DNA of 64,000 bases from the NCBI GenBank assembly GCA_018296165.2, contig JACKQL020000165.1:1-64000 (forward strand), read 5' to 3'. The notes under the pieces are model-generated. The model saw nothing but the letters and a program-made list of their open reading frames with translations, did not search any database and was not told where the DNA came from. The stretch's first letter is position 1, and every line of letters starts with the position of its first letter. The position numbers and the translations under genes were made by a program. Positions 1 through 11,646 of the stretch are shown here, one piece after another. Source of the DNA: Termitomyces sp. T153 (taxonomy: Eukaryota > Basidiomycota > Agaricomycetes > Agaricales > Lyophyllaceae).

Positions 1-2844
1 AGTCTCGGTATAATGCGGAGCGTGAGCGTCGTGATTGGCGGTGTGTTGCGGGCTCGAAGTAAGGTGCTGGAGGTGGAGGGGGCAGGGTAGGGCTGTTGTA
101 GTGTAGGGTTTGCTGCAACGGCGGGGCTGAACCGTGTAGAGGGATGGCTAGGCAGACAACATACGGCTAGCGGAAAGGATTGGATAACGGAAGACCGGAA
201 GGGGCAAACACGCACTGGGGGCCGAGTAAGGCGTGCCGGGGACGAAGCAGGGGCACGGTGCCTCACGACCAGATATGGTTGTACCCGCTGCTCGCGGAGC
301 TGGCAGGAGAGCCGGGGTACGAGTAGGAGTGTACGGTTGATTTTGGGGTTGAGTACATGTTGGTACAAGGGCCAAGTCAGAAAGCGGGAGTTCGAGGACA
401 AGCCGTGGCGGAAACTCGACGATGAATAGTGCAATCCTGCCACGTTTCCTTCACGATACCCGCATCTTTCACGCAACACCAATATATCTTGACTTAGGAC
501 GTCCGCCCGCCCGCTGCCTGCCATGTAGGGCTGCACTTGAACGTAAATAGAGACTCCCAAAACACCAGGTGAGGGCAGATCCATTCATAACTCGCCCTCC
601 TACTACCCGCTATCCCTGCCTGACAGGATCTTTGACCTCGATATTTCGATAATCTTTTGAGGATGGAATCAAGTGGCGGGTGGCTTTATGCGTCCATTGG
701 GGTGTAGGGCGGGCGGAAAATAACGAGATGTGTATTCGTTAGGTGTTCGATTCAGATGGCAGGGAATTTTGCGAGGGTGTGCCCTGAGTTTGGTGTGCGC
801 AAGAGCAGCCCATGAAGGATGAACGTTAACAACGAGTTCGCGCGACGGCGTTCTTGAAGCGGTACAGTGGAACGCGCTACAACATGCATGGAGGTGAGAT
901 GCACATCAACGAATAGACGACGGCAAGAGAATCCGATTTTTGTAGAGTCCGTTGCATGAACGCAGACCCAAATTCAACACAAGACGCGAGCAAAATCCCT
1001 CATTGCTGGAGAGATCAACCTCAGTCCAAGCACTACTTCCTTTTCGACTACGTACCGCGTTCCCATCGCCTACGGAACAGAAACTCAGGATATTACGATG
1101 ACGCGTTCCCCTGCCCCAGTCCTCGCTATAGACAGAACAAGATAAAGCCCTCCTTCAATCTGGATCGTGCTTGATGTTCGGCATAGAGTCTAGGAAAAAA
1201 CCTCGGCGTAAATTGAGAGATAGTAGAGCGAGAACCGAATCCAGCGCCGGTTGGTGCAAAAGTGTCGACCTGGCTTGAAAAAAGGGGAGGACGTGGAGAG
1301 CGGTGCGGGGGAATTCGAGTGAGAATAGAGGGCATTCAATGTGACGGACTTTTCTATGCGTAGGGTAGACGGATGGCAGTTGGAAGGAGCTTGTCAGTCA
1401 GTGAGGGACATCTGTAACGAAAATAATAGACGACCCATTTCGGCTTCACCCGCGTTGGCATTGTTTACGCGTACGCGTTGCTTATCAGAACTACAGAAGT
1501 TTTTCTTCTGCTGGGGTTCATGATGCATCCCAGTGGACGCAGGGCATCGATGTTGACGGTATGCCACCGGAGGTAATCGCTTCCCGCCCTAACAATCAGA
1601 TGATAAGTTTTGCTGGAGCATTGAATGACAGATGATCATGATTATACCTCTAGATCATCAAGAGGATATGTCTTTTCCGTTTATAACCTCATCCGATCTC
1701 GGGAACTGATATCACGATCACAGACTCGGCGTCAACTCAGAGTGCCGTTCGACGATACAGATCAACTCCAAAAGAATCGATGTTCAACAGCATGGCTTCT
1801 CCACTTCTCTCATTCGAATAGTCAGACTCCTTTATTGGGTCTTCTCTCGCACTCACTTTTTATATCGCAAGCTGTTTGCGGCTGGAAACGTCTCGATTTC
1901 ATATGCCACGCGCTCATTGCTACGCTGTTTACCAAACGGAAATGTGAGGACACTTTTGGGACGGTTAGCTGGCAATACTCCTCACCGGCAACTCGGCAAG
2001 GAACTGCGCAATTCGCTTAGTCGCCTTTCCAGAGCCCTTCTCTCAGCCGAGTATCTCCAGATCGTCTGTGACATGTATCAAAGGTTCAAGCCATGGGACT
2101 GTGTCGGGCCCTTCACAGCAATAGTCACATCAAAAGGACGGTGTGAATGTCAAGGGCTTCCCTCCGTGCTTGTCGAAGACCGGACAAGATAGTCCATCCC
2201 ACTATGCACTCGCACGATCTCTAGAAATGCCCTTGCCTCAAGCACCAACAGTGGAAACCTCAATGAACTCATATTGACTTGCTTCTTTCTGCTTCCTGAG
2301 AACATGGGCAGTATGCTATTTTTTGAGTTGCTCGCGGGTTCCTGTCGTACTATCTGGGCCCGAATTTACTCAGGATTGATTCGTGCTTTCCGGTAGCATG
2401 CATGTCGCTTGTATATGGCAACCAATCATTGCTTACATATGGCAGCCAATTATCACACAATGGGAATTTTTCCACTGCGAGGGTACTCACCGTGGCGTGT
2501 GTGACCATTGAAATCATCAAGAGAAAATCAGGCATGCCGCGCGGTTTGCGACCAGCTTTGAAGCTCAGTAACCTTGCTACTTATAACGCAAACTGAGATC
2601 CTCCGAAGTGTTAGGCTATGGATGAGCTGTTCAATAGGTTCAAGGGTTTGACTGTAGCCAATCCTCCTGTTAACGCTTGTACACTGCCGTCAACTTGGGC
2701 TGGGCCTTCACAGTTCTCGATTTCTTCATCCCGCCATGGGCGCCATCACATTATGTAAGCCGTATGTTCGCCGCCCGTATGCCGCATACGTTCGGGTCAC
2801 CAAGATATTTTGGTCTGAGTATACTCCCACGTTTTATCAGGCTT
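1..2844. other. No recognisable gene; unassigned host DNA
   Basis: CpG content is normal here, unlike the repeat blocks further right. The longest open frame is 131 codons at 1,625-2,020 (+), with a 91-codon frame overlapping it at 1,917-2,192. Neither shows a domain, signal peptide or clear intron pattern that I recognise, and both could be chance. Near 2,410-2,460 a short unit beginning TATGGCA occurs twice, about 30 bases apart, with mismatches. I see no tRNA, LTR or transposase remnant. Confidence 0.4.
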
Positions 2845-2965
2845 ACATGGTTTTTTGGAGAGCGCTCATGTGGACCTACCCAGAATATGCTGATACTCTC
2901 ACGCTGAGTTTCCCGCCGTATCCATAAAATCCCTCACCTCCATAGCTCCCCTGATCAAGGTCCCG
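2845..2965 (+). promoter_or_regulatory. Upstream region conserved between the two ZIP transporter genes
   Basis: This stretch upstream of the first ZIP start codon can be aligned with the reverse complement of about 8,998-9,115, upstream of the second ZIP gene. Shared blocks include ATG-GTTTTTTGG near the left end, a CCTACCCAG block, and CCATAAAATCCC closer to the start. The duplication therefore included flanking non-coding DNA. Conservation in the paralogue could reflect promoter or 5' UTR function, or simply shared ancestry. No specific metal-responsive motif can be called by eye. Confidence 0.35.
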
Positions 2966-4353
2966 ATGTCTGACGATTGTGTCCTGGGCGAAGTTCCTGA
3001 GAACCACCTCTTAGGCCTCCGTATTGGTTCAGTCTTTATCATCCTTGCTACCTCAACTGCAGGTGCACTGTTCCCTGTGTTAGCAAGACGGACATCCTGG
3101 CTAAATGTTCCCAAGGCTATCTATGAGTACGTAACCCTTATCTGACGCTCAAGCAAGTTATAACTTCCTGTATTAGCCTAGCAAAGTATTTTGGGTCAGG
3201 TGTAATCGTGAGTCTGTATGCCAGAAAATCCGTGATTTATCTGAGTAGTACGGATCGTCTGTAGATTGCAACTGCCTTTATCCACTTACTTGGTGCTGGC
3301 CTTGAAGAATTAGGATCGGATTGTCTCTCGGATACATGGAAAATCTATGTTTGTGCCGTCACGAATGCCCTGTTGAGGCAAGATTGTTAATTCTGTTTCC
3401 CCTCTAGCCATATGCTTTGGCCCTGTGCATGCTTAGCATTTTTGTTATCTTCATTGTCGAGCTGGTTGCTTTCAGGTGGGGGATGTCCAAGCTGGAAAAG
3501 CTCGGAATTGCTTATGGTTAGTGTGGGTTTGAATACAGTCACCTGATGTGCGGCTTGACGATTTCACCCTCCAGACCCCCATGGACACGACACAGGATCC
3601 AATGCTGCACATGGCCCAGAACCTGTCTCAGTTCCAGACCCAGAGAAAGGGAATGGCAATACCGATGTTGTATCCCAGGGCTCGAATCAAAATGTGATTG
3701 TAGATAATGCCGCGGCGCAGATAATTGGTGTCGCGATTCTCGAGTTTGGAGTTATCTTGCATAGGTAACACAACTCCCCCTCCCTTTTTCTAGAACTCCG
3801 AAGCTGACACTGGACTAGCGTGCTCATTGGTCTTACTCTTGCCGTGGATCTACAATTTAAGACCCTGTTCATAGTCATCATTTTCCATCGTACGCTCTCC
3901 TGCAATGACTTCTTACGCGACTCGTCATGAAATTTTATAGAGACGTTTGAAGGATTGGGAGTCGGCTCGCGACTGGCCTATATGAAATTACACCCGAAAT
4001 ATGACTGGACAAGGATTGTAGGTGGTGTGTTATACGCTATCACGACCCCTATAGGAATTGCCGTTGGGCTGGGAGTTCGAACGACCTACAATCCCAACAG
4101 CGTAACTGCTCTCATTGTCAGTGGAGTGCTCGATTCACTCAGTTCTGGTATATTGGTGTACACTGGCCTTGTTGAGGTATAGTCCTTGCCGTTATTGTGC
4201 CAATATAATGTCTGATACCGCATGCAGCTCATAGCACACGAGTTCCTGTTCAACAGGGAAATGATGACCGCTTCTAACTTCAAACTTGCCTACGCCATCA
4301 CCTCCATGTTTGCTGGGTGGGGCCTTATGTCGCTCCTTGGACGATGGGCGTGA
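2966..4353 (+). CDS. ZIP-family zinc/iron transporter, copy 1 (8 exons, 335 aa)
   Basis: Predicted plasma-membrane (or vacuolar) divalent metal importer of the fungal Zrt/ZIP type. The reconstructed exons are 2966-3126, 3177-3207, 3265-3348, 3408-3516, 3575-3764, 3819-3889, 3941-4176 and 4228-4353. They total 336 codons with the stop and stay in frame throughout. All introns are GT-AG and 38-59 nt long. The protein starts MSDDCVLGE and has about eight hydrophobic spans. The hallmark TM4 and TM5 histidine motifs are present as HSVLIGLTLAVD and HQTFEGLGVGSR, followed by the usual C-terminal AHEFLFN and SLLGRWA. A His-containing loop (DPHGHDTGS) lies before TM4, as is typical for cytoplasmic metal-sensing loops of the family. 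The start was chosen because the paralogue at 8,997 begins the same way (MSDD). The metal specificity cannot be read from the sequence. Confidence 0.9.
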
Positions 4354-6134
4354 TGTTCGCAGTTCGGATACGGATTCAGGTTTCTCGCAGCGTGATGTAT
4401 GGTTGAAGGACTATTGTACACATAATGTATGGTTGTTCAGATATCAGAATTGCACATATGCTGTTCCGGGATGCAGGGACATTGATGAAGATGAGCGCTC
4501 CCGATGAATAAATGACGACCTGGAAGACTAGATACCTTCTGACATGGTCACGGGCCGCGTCGACAAGCGCTTCACAATAAGTAGTCTGGATAGCGTGCGG
4601 CGGCAAGGAACGGAAAGGTGGGCAACGCAAAGACAACGTCCTTTTTTTGTCATCTACAGTGGTTTCCGTAATGGTTAGAAAACCTACCATAGACACCCCA
4701 CCCACAAATGTTCCTTTTTTCGAGCTTTTACTCAACAGTTCTGCTCTCTGCATATCATCGGCCGCATCCAGAAGTAATCCTTGTATTAGCAGATCGCGCA
4801 TTAAGGCGCTCCAAGCACGATGAGACAATATGTAGGCACTCACAAAAGGTATGTGTGGATTATCAGATGGGCGCGTATACCAAAACGCCATTTCGTAATC
4901 CGCACGCGGGCCACTCTTGAAGCTTGAGCTCTGGCCGAAATCGCAAGTAAAATTGCTCAGCTGTACTCGGCTTTTGGACTGCTACTACACTCGTGCATAT
5001 GGACAATGCGTGCACGTATAACACCACGATGCAACATCTGCCAGGTACGCCATTACGAGCACGGAAAATCCCTGATCTAGATTATCGATAGCATACTTAG
5101 TAATTGCGCGAGCAATGAGCCTGTAATGCGGGACGCAGTCGCTTGTGGATGGGCCATGCCTGCAACCACAAGCAAGCACGCAATATGCAACACCTTGTCG
5201 ATAATCGAACGAGAACACTAAGACGGAAGTATGAACGTACAGTAAATGGACCATAATATATTCAGATTAAATATCAACTCACCTTATGAGGGATGAGGCA
5301 TTGCTGACAAGTCAGTCATTAATGCTTATTGTGAAGGTTAGATAGCTCACATGCAACGATCCGCAGGGCGTACGAGTTCCCATCGAAGAAACCAGATTGC
5401 TATTCAACGTACTTTGATATCCAAAGCAGGGAATCTGATATTTTCGAGATACGATGTGGCGGCTTTGTCTAGTATAGCCACAACTCAGATCGACTCATAC
5501 CGTCGTGCATCCAATGCTAACTGAAATCAGCATGTCTCGGTACTTGATCTTGTACTTGATTGGTTCGGAGAAGGTCGGAGATATCAGTACAATTCCTGGC
5601 AAATTCTTTACGCGTGTCCTTGTCCTGGCCAGTTTGACCAGATTTTTGACAGTGAAACGTCTCATTATCTTGAAGAGGACACTGCACTATTCACTATTCA
5701 AGAAGGTCGAAGTCATGCGATCGATATTGGTGCATCCAGTTAACGTTGCTAATCAAATTGAGTCTGGATGGCAAGTAGCGAGGCTTTGTACGCGTGCGGC
5801 TTAACCTCTTCCCACTGTTCACATTGTTGGCCCAATTGACTAACATTCTGATTGTAGTCGTCGTAATTGAACAATGCTGGTGCCGGCATACTCACTGTTG
5901 TACGTCGACCACCCACGTAATTGGCCACCCCCGTAGCATATTGTAGCAATAATGACAGTGACCATCTTGGACAACTTTGGTCAGTGCTCACTGTATAAAG
6001 ACGTACGAAGACCATTGACCTCTTTCCCATTCAGTGACTCGTTTCAACGAACTTTGAACATTCGGCTTCACCTCTGTAACGTTTCGACCATCTCATAACG
6101 ACCATCTCATAATATCACCCTCCTCTTGTGTATC
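4354..6134. other. Unassigned spacer inside the inverted ZIP pair
   Basis: The first 50 bases still resemble the 3' flank of the other ZIP gene. Beyond that, the longest frame is 171 codons on the minus strand (4,376-4,891, starting MAFWYTRPSDN). A further minus frame lies at 4,985-5,254, and a plus frame of 99 codons at 5,505-5,804. I recognise no domain in any of them. The 171-codon frame is long enough to be an exon of an unknown minus-strand gene but is not supported by splice-site or family evidence. I would leave it unannotated. Confidence 0.3.
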
Positions 6135-6779
6135 ATGCATACATTTCTCCTGGAAAAGTCCAGGACATCTACGAAACCAACCCGGTGCGTGCCGGGCAAG
6201 ATGGGGGTACAAAGTCCTACAGCTTCTTCGGGACTCGAGCACGCAGAGGACATTTCATCTATACCCCACAGCAGGTCTAAAGAACACAGCTGGCGTGCCG
6301 TCCGGCGTACCGTCTCCTATATCCTCCGTCGTGACCCCAAAAAGGAAACGGGGAAAGACAGATCTCTTCCCTCTTCTGCTCCGACAGTACTTCCCATCAT
6401 CTCCTCCCCGCGCGCTCTCAAGCCATCAAAATCTGCCTCTTCCAAACTCACGTCCTCTTCAACCTCCATTCCTACTCAGCGCCCCTGCCGTTATGCAAGA
6501 CCTCTCACAATCTCGCCTCCCCCGCGTGTCTTTGTGGTACAACAAGCGCAAGCTCTGACCCAGAAACAACGTCTTCGTCGCTCACGCTCTTTCTCTGGAT
6601 ATCCTAATGGACCTGTGGCTATTGCGGAGGAGTGCTCAGATTTTGAAATGGACGCAGAACTGGATGAGGCGACACTGGAGGCCCAGGAGGTGATGAAGGA
6701 TATTTGGAGGAAGCGTGCATTTTCTAGAATCGAAGAGGTGCATAGGGACAGGAGACCCGATGTTCGAGCGAGGTGTTGA
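6135..6779 (+). CDS. Hypothetical Ser/Pro/Arg-rich protein, 214 aa
   Basis: A single uninterrupted frame starts at the first ATG (MHTFLLEKSRTST) and ends in a TGA at 6,779. The middle is low-complexity and rich in Ser, Pro, Arg and Lys. The last quarter is different: an acidic stretch (ECSDFEMDAELDEATLEA) is followed by a basic end (DIWRKRAFSRIEEVHRDRR). That bias and the clean frame make it more convincing than the neighbouring chance frames. No membrane span, signal peptide or known domain is visible. It could be an unstructured regulatory or nuclear protein, but that is only a guess. It lies between the two inverted ZIP genes, in the same direction as copy 1, and has no counterpart elsewhere in the window. 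An upstream intron or a different start is possible. Confidence 0.55.
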   Translation: MHTFLLEKSRTSTKPTRCVPGKMGVQSPTASSGLEHAEDISSIPHSRSKEHSWRAVRRTVSYILRRDPKKETGKDRSLPSSAPTVLPIISSPRALKPSKSASSKLTSSSTSIPTQRPCRYARPLTISPPPRVFVVQQAQALTQKQRLRRSRSFSGYPNGPVAIAEECSDFEMDAELDEATLEAQEVMKDIWRKRAFSRIEEVHRDRRPDVRARC

Positions 6780-7562
6780 GGAGATGTAGCTTCATTCGGT
6801 GTGGATTATATTCATTTCCTCTTCCTGGAAAGCTGGTCAGTATACGTATGCATCATTCCTCGCTCATCGCTATGCCTTTATGCTATTGTCCATATGATTT
6901 ATCAACTTTGGTGCTTCCCTATTGATATCATCACAGTACCAAGATTGGTGCCCACGCCGCCACTTTTTGGATATAACAAATGAAAGGTATTCTTAAGGTC
7001 AAAGTACTGTCTTGCTTGCAAGATTGGACGGACTCGGATACGTTGGTGATGACGCCAGTGTTGCATTGTGTTGACAATTAATATCATGCGGGACGAGTAC
7101 ATATCCATTGGAAGAGTGATGGTCCAAAATTTGGGTACCTCCGAACAATTTCATCCGTGCCCAAAAGAGACGACTTGATACGGTGATCCACTGATCATGA
7201 TCCAAGGTTAGATGTTGTCCGGACCATGCACATATCTCTTATGAGAGTCTCCACCTATTGTGAAGACTAGTACACGCTCTATCGCAGCACTGCTCGTCGA
7301 TACCCGTGATCGTGTCAAGGCATCTAGATCTCGAACTCATCGTTGAGTGATCGGAGGTGCCCATTGCTATAGCAGCCTATAGCTGTCTGCTGCCAGAATC
7401 AAATTTGGAACTGTAAGTGGACACGGCTTCATGACACAACGAAAATGCAGTTGGACATTTCAAAATTCATACAATATAGTCTTCGGCCGGGTATGTACAC
7501 ACCTGGTACACACCCCAGATCATACGAGAATCCTAATTTGAAATCGATGTACGAACATCACA
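6780..7562. other. Intergenic region, nothing recognised
   Basis: The region holds only short frames of 60-70 codons in several registers. The final 50 bases or so (about 7,513-7,562) match the sequence just downstream of the first ZIP stop codon when reverse complemented, so they are the 3' flank of the second ZIP gene. No repeat or RNA gene is visible. Confidence 0.4.
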
Positions 7563-8997
7563 TCACGCCCATCGTCCAAGAAGTGACATAATTCCCCATC
7601 CAGCAAACATAGAAGTGATCGCGAAGGCAAGTTTGAAATTAGAAGCGGTTATCATTTCCTTGTTGAACAGCAATTCATGTGCTAAGAGCTGCAACGTGAC
7701 ATTAGGCACCAGACAGCACAACGAGGGAAGAAGGGCAATACCTCAACAAGACCAGTGTATACCAAGATGCCGGCACTCAGCGAGTCCAACACTCCGCTAA
7801 CAATGAGTGCAGTTGTGCTGTTCGGATTGTATGTTGTTCGTACCCCTAATCCAGCAGCAATTCCTACCGGTGTCGTGATACCATATAACAATGCACCTAT
7901 AATCCTTGTCCAGTCATATTTTGGATGTAATTTCATGTAGGCCAGGCGTGAGCCAACACCCAATCCCTCAAATGTTTCTATAAAATTTCATGACGAGCCA
8001 CGAACGAAGTAATAGCGAAAGCTAGTCGTACGATGAAAAATGATGACGATGAATAGGACCTTGAACTCCTCGTTCACGGCAAGAGTAAGACCGATGATGA
8101 CACTGGCTCCAATGTCAGCTCGAAACTTGCAGCAAAGGGAGGACGAATTCACCTATGCAAGAGTATTCCGAACTCAAGAATCGCAACACCGATTATCTGC
8201 GCTGCAGCATTGTCTATGATCCCTTGTGCATTCGAGTCCTGAGATTCTAAGTCGCCTTTTCCATTGTTTTTCTCTCGAGCAGAGAGTGGATCTGGTGTTG
8301 GCTCATCAGTAGGCTGGGGGCCATTTGCATCATTGGTTACGATGTCGTGCCCATGAGTATCTGGGAAAGAAGCAGGGTAAAATCGTCAATTATATATCAG
8401 ATAGGACCCAAAGTGGTACTGAGCCCAATACGAACCGTAAGCAATACCAAGTTGTTTGATCTTGGACATTCCCCACCTGAAGGCAACCAACTCTACAATG
8501 AAGATCAGAAAGATGCTAAGCATACACAGTGCAAGCGCATAAGGCTAGGAAAGAAACATAGTAAGTAACCTCGCTTCGATAGGGTATTTATGACAGCACA
8601 AACATAGATTCTCCATGCCTTAGATAGACATGGAGATCCCAACTCCTCCAAACTAGAGTCAAGTAGGTGGATGAATGCGGTCGCAATCTACAAAAAAGGT
8701 GATGGTACTCATCAGTGGACCAATCAGAGATCTTCTAGGATCCGGACTCACAATGACACCTGACCCAAAGTACTTGGCAAAGCTGACACAAAAGGTTAGT
8801 AAGTTGCCTGATTAGTGGAACAAGCGGGGGTACTCGTATATAACCATGGGTACATGTACCCAGGATGATTGTTTGGATAGAACAGGGAACAGTGCACCTA
8901 TGGTCGAGGTGGCAAGGACGATAAAGACTGAAGCAATACGGAGGCCCAAGAGGGTGTCTGGCCCTGCAGAGAGACCACAATCAGTATCATCAGACAT
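7563..8997 (-). CDS. ZIP-family zinc/iron transporter, copy 2
   Basis: This is the paralogue of the gene at 2,966-4,353, in the opposite orientation. Read on the minus strand it begins MSDDTDCGLSAGPDTLLGLR and shares intron positions with copy 1 wherever I compared them: after the VIY codons, after the FGSGVI exon, before HSVIIGLTLAV, before TFEG, and before the last exon. The metal-site motifs are intact (HSVIIGLTLAV; HQTFEGLGVGSR across a splice junction). The C-terminus is the conserved SLLGRWA followed by TGA at 7,565-7,563. Differences from copy 1 are spread along the protein, for example VNEEFKVLF against VDLQFKTLF, so the duplication is not brand new. No stop or frameshift was seen, although I did not total every exon. 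It is probably a functional membrane metal transporter that may differ from copy 1 in affinity or regulation. Confidence 0.85.
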
Positions 8998-9311
8998 GAG
9001 CACTCGATCGATAGAAGGCGAAGTAGATGCGGGATTTTATGGAGCCTATGGCAAAGCATGAGCATGAGAAGCACTGGGAAGTACTGGGTAGGACCCCTGT
9101 CCAAAAACACATCGGTATATCAGAAATTGATCCGAAATATAAGAGTCAATGTCAAGTTGATATTAAACTGAAGCATCTTGTTGACTGGTGGAGTTCTTGA
9201 TAAGGGCACACTTTTGTAATCTGTATATTGGTACATGGTTGACGAAGCTTTAGTAACAGTGAACGGACTGTGCCTCGGAGAAATCATGTTTCAAATTGAT
9301 CATGAACCCCC

Positions 9312-9351
9312 ACGGCCCGCCTGATCTTCTGTGTCAGATCAGGCGGGCCGT
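9312..9351. repeat. Perfect 16-bp GC-rich hairpin
   Basis: The arms are ACGGCCCGCCTGATCT (9,312-9,327) and its exact reverse complement (9,336-9,351), with an 8-base loop TCTGTGTC. The hairpin sits in an otherwise plain intergenic stretch, just left of the CpG-depleted copia relic. It might be a scar of a transposon, a tiny foldback element or an RNA-level hairpin. I found no second copy in the window. Confidence 0.75.
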
Positions 9352-9738
9352 TCTGTCACATGCGCCACAATGAGTTCCCTCACAGTAGGGAAATCCTGAT
9401 CATCTGATTAGCTGCTCCATATATGCTTGCTGCCAGAGAGCACAATGAATCTTGAGTGATATCATGAATTGTGAATGAAGGAAAACTCTTCCTTTAGAAG
9501 TTATAAAGGCCTTGAGGAAACCAGCCTCCGACAACCACCAAGAGCAATGTATCCTAAGTCACCTCCTATGTCAATCTTAAACACTTTGCTTAGCTTCTTT
9601 GCATAGCCCTCTGATTGTTCCATGAGGATTGGCACCTGCACTAGTGCATTAAGGTATGTGCTTGCATAGTTATCTTGTAGTCAAGCACCATTCTGATTGC
9701 CAGGTTCATGCATAGTGATTTGTGTCATACCACCAATG

Positions 9739-9951
9739 TGTATGTCACAAAGAAATCCACTCCTGTCTGAGTGTATGCCTTTTCCACTAGCCAAGCTTGT
9801 CATTCAATGACTTTCACATCCCTGTTGTACTTCAGAGCAAAAGTTTGTCTGTTTTTCATTATTCTAGTTCTGATAGGCTTCAGAACCAACCTCCAGACTT
9901 TTCACTCGTACATCTGGCCCATCTTCTTGTCCATGGCTTCCTTCAACAAAT
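9739..9951 (-). pseudogene. Copia reverse transcriptase, N-terminal fragment
   Basis: On the minus strand the translation includes FALKYNRDVKVIEWQAWLVE and then YTQTGVDFFVTYTLVV. These correspond to the well-known start of copia reverse transcriptase, where an invariant K-x-K-x-x-x-G-x-I/V-x-x-y-K-A-R-L-V-A stretch is followed by a Q-x-x-G-x-D-y-x-x-T-F-A-P-V block. Several diagnostic residues are substituted, and a stop follows the second block. The catalytic YVDD region is not present before the element ends near 9,370. Confidence 0.7.
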
Positions 9952-10429
9952 CTAGTTGTGTCGTAGCTTCACTGTACATTGTAGGGATCCAGGAATTCTC
10001 ACTGTCCGTGCTGCATGCAACTGCCATGATGGAAGTGTCATCCTTGTTGTCAAACAGTCCTGCCATATGTGTGGATGGCAGGTTTTCCAGTGCCAGATCA
10101 TGCTTGTGGCAGGGGGGATAGGTGGTGCTATGTCATCATGTATCCTAGCTGATTGTTTGGGTGAGGGTACCTTGTTCTGCACCTGGGCATTGCTTTCCCT
10201 GCCGATTGCCAGTGTGCCTGATGTCTCAGGGTCAACCCTGCATAAGGTTGCCCATGACATCCCATCTGGGGTTGGTCCCTCTATCACTGTTGCTGCATTG
10301 CTAGTGGAGGTTTCTGGGTCATCCCCAGTGATGTCAAGGATATTGAATAAGTTGAATAATTCTTCCCAACAATTGTCAGGCAAGGTTTGATGGCTGAGGC
10401 CTTCCTCAAATGTTATGTTATGCAATCAG

Positions 10430-11305
10430 AATATCCTCCCAGCTGATTGGTCCAACAGTTTATAGTCACCTCAACCAAAGTACTCTACCAGCACCACCTT
10501 TATTGACCTCATATTGAGCTTGTTTGGGTTGTCCTCTTTCAGTGTCTTGGCATAGGCTCCCAAGCCAAACAGCCTCAGATAGGATATATTGGGCTTCTTC
10601 CCAGTTTGTATCTCATATGGGGTCTTTTCTGAGTGTCTGGTGATTGGTATGAAATCAAGACATGGATTGCAGTCAACATAGCTTTGCTTCAGTAGTGAGT
10701 GGGGAGTCTCAAGTTGCTAAGCATGCTTCTGGCAAGGTTTATCACAATGCAGTTTTTTTATTTTACTATGCCATTTGCTGATGATTATTGTGGCACAGTA
10801 GTCTCATGGACAATGCTCCTTTTATTGCAGTGTTTGTTCCATAAATTGTTCATGAACTCTGTGTCCTCATCAGTTCTGATGAACCTGATGTGATAGCCTG
10901 TTAGGCTTTCAAGCTATGGATTGCAGGCAGATGACAGTAAACTCCTTTGTTTTTATGGCTCAGGTACCATCCATTGGTTTCAGCCCCCACATGATCAGAT
11001 GCAATAATCATCCATGACTTTCCCCAATTGTCTGGACCCTTTCAGGGCTCCATAGATCAAACACCACATGCTCATATAGTTTTTGCTTGACCTCAATCTG
11101 AGAGTCAAATGGACAGCAAGTGTTTTTCCTCATGACTCATGATACAATTTTCACATTTTCTGAGAATTGACATCTTTGTTACCTTTAGCCCATGTACTAC
11201 CCTACTTTTAATCATGCCATAGAGTGTGGCCTCACTAATGTGCCCAAGGCATTGGTGCCATGTCTCAAAGTCTGTCAGACAATGTAGAGAGCATGTTGCC
11301 ATCAC
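10430..11305 (-). pseudogene. Copia GAG-pre-integrase and integrase relic
   Basis: The minus frame at 11,305-11,105 contains WHQCLGHISEATLYGMIKS and ends with CENCIM, the typical GAG-pre-integrase motif with its zinc-binding H and C residues. Downstream, in interrupted frames, are KTPYEIQTGKKPNISYLRLF and KLNMRSIKVVLVEYFG, which match the conserved C-terminal part of copia integrases. The DDE core between them is scrambled by stops. The protein is certainly non-functional. Confidence 0.75.
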
Positions 11306-11562
11306 TACTGGTGCCTAATCTTTAAGGAAGATGATATCATACATTGTCTCTGATGCAGGAGTGGCATACATGGAATGTATTCCAGACCTGTCATAAAAGG
11401 TAGCACCTCATGTTGATATGATGGCACTGTAAGTGGCCAAACATTGTAAGTGGCCAAAAAGACATATCATACTTGCTTTGTTTCAATTTCACCATTTCAC
11501 ATCCATTGTCACATGGAGGACAATGGATACTAGATACTATAGATTCCCTTGATACATACAGA

Positions 11563-11596
11563 CACCCTCAGTCATTTATAACATGGACTGAGGGTG
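11563..11596. repeat. Perfect 11-bp hairpin CACCCTCAGTC
   Basis: The arms at 11,563-11,573 and 11,586-11,596 are exact reverse complements with a 12-base A/T-rich loop. The inner part (CTCAGTC) recurs in two other hairpins at 12,664-12,686 and 12,766-12,796 in the same copia relic. Confidence 0.7.
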
Positions 11597-11646
11597 AGTT
11601 CTTTTACACACACATATTAGAATGAGTTGACTAAACTGTACCTTAA

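Larger units (their letters stand above)
2845..9115. repeat. Inverted gene duplication with about 3.2 kb spacer
   Basis: The two arms (about 2,845-4,400 and 7,513-9,115) each carry a ZIP gene with some upstream and downstream flank. They point toward each other: copy 1 reads right and copy 2 reads left, so their 3' ends face the spacer. Homology covers exons, intron positions and parts of the untranslated flanks. The spacer (about 4,400-7,513) contains the 214-aa hypothetical gene and is not itself duplicated as far as I can see. Confidence 0.75.

Noticed and set aside
4376..4891. 171-codon open frame on the minus strand
   Set aside because: No recognisable domain, no paralogue in the window and no convincing splice partners. 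In this base composition a frame of this length can occur by chance. It is mentioned only as a possibility in the spacer entry.
6295..6558. 87-codon frame overlapping the 214-residue gene in another register
   Set aside because: Low-complexity Ser/Pro composition produces open overlapping frames. The longer frame has the structured end and is preferred.
9956..10390. 144-codon plus-strand frame inside the copia relic
   Set aside because: It lies opposite the minus-strand 157-codon frame (9,952-10,425), which continues the copia polyprotein order. It is a shadow frame.
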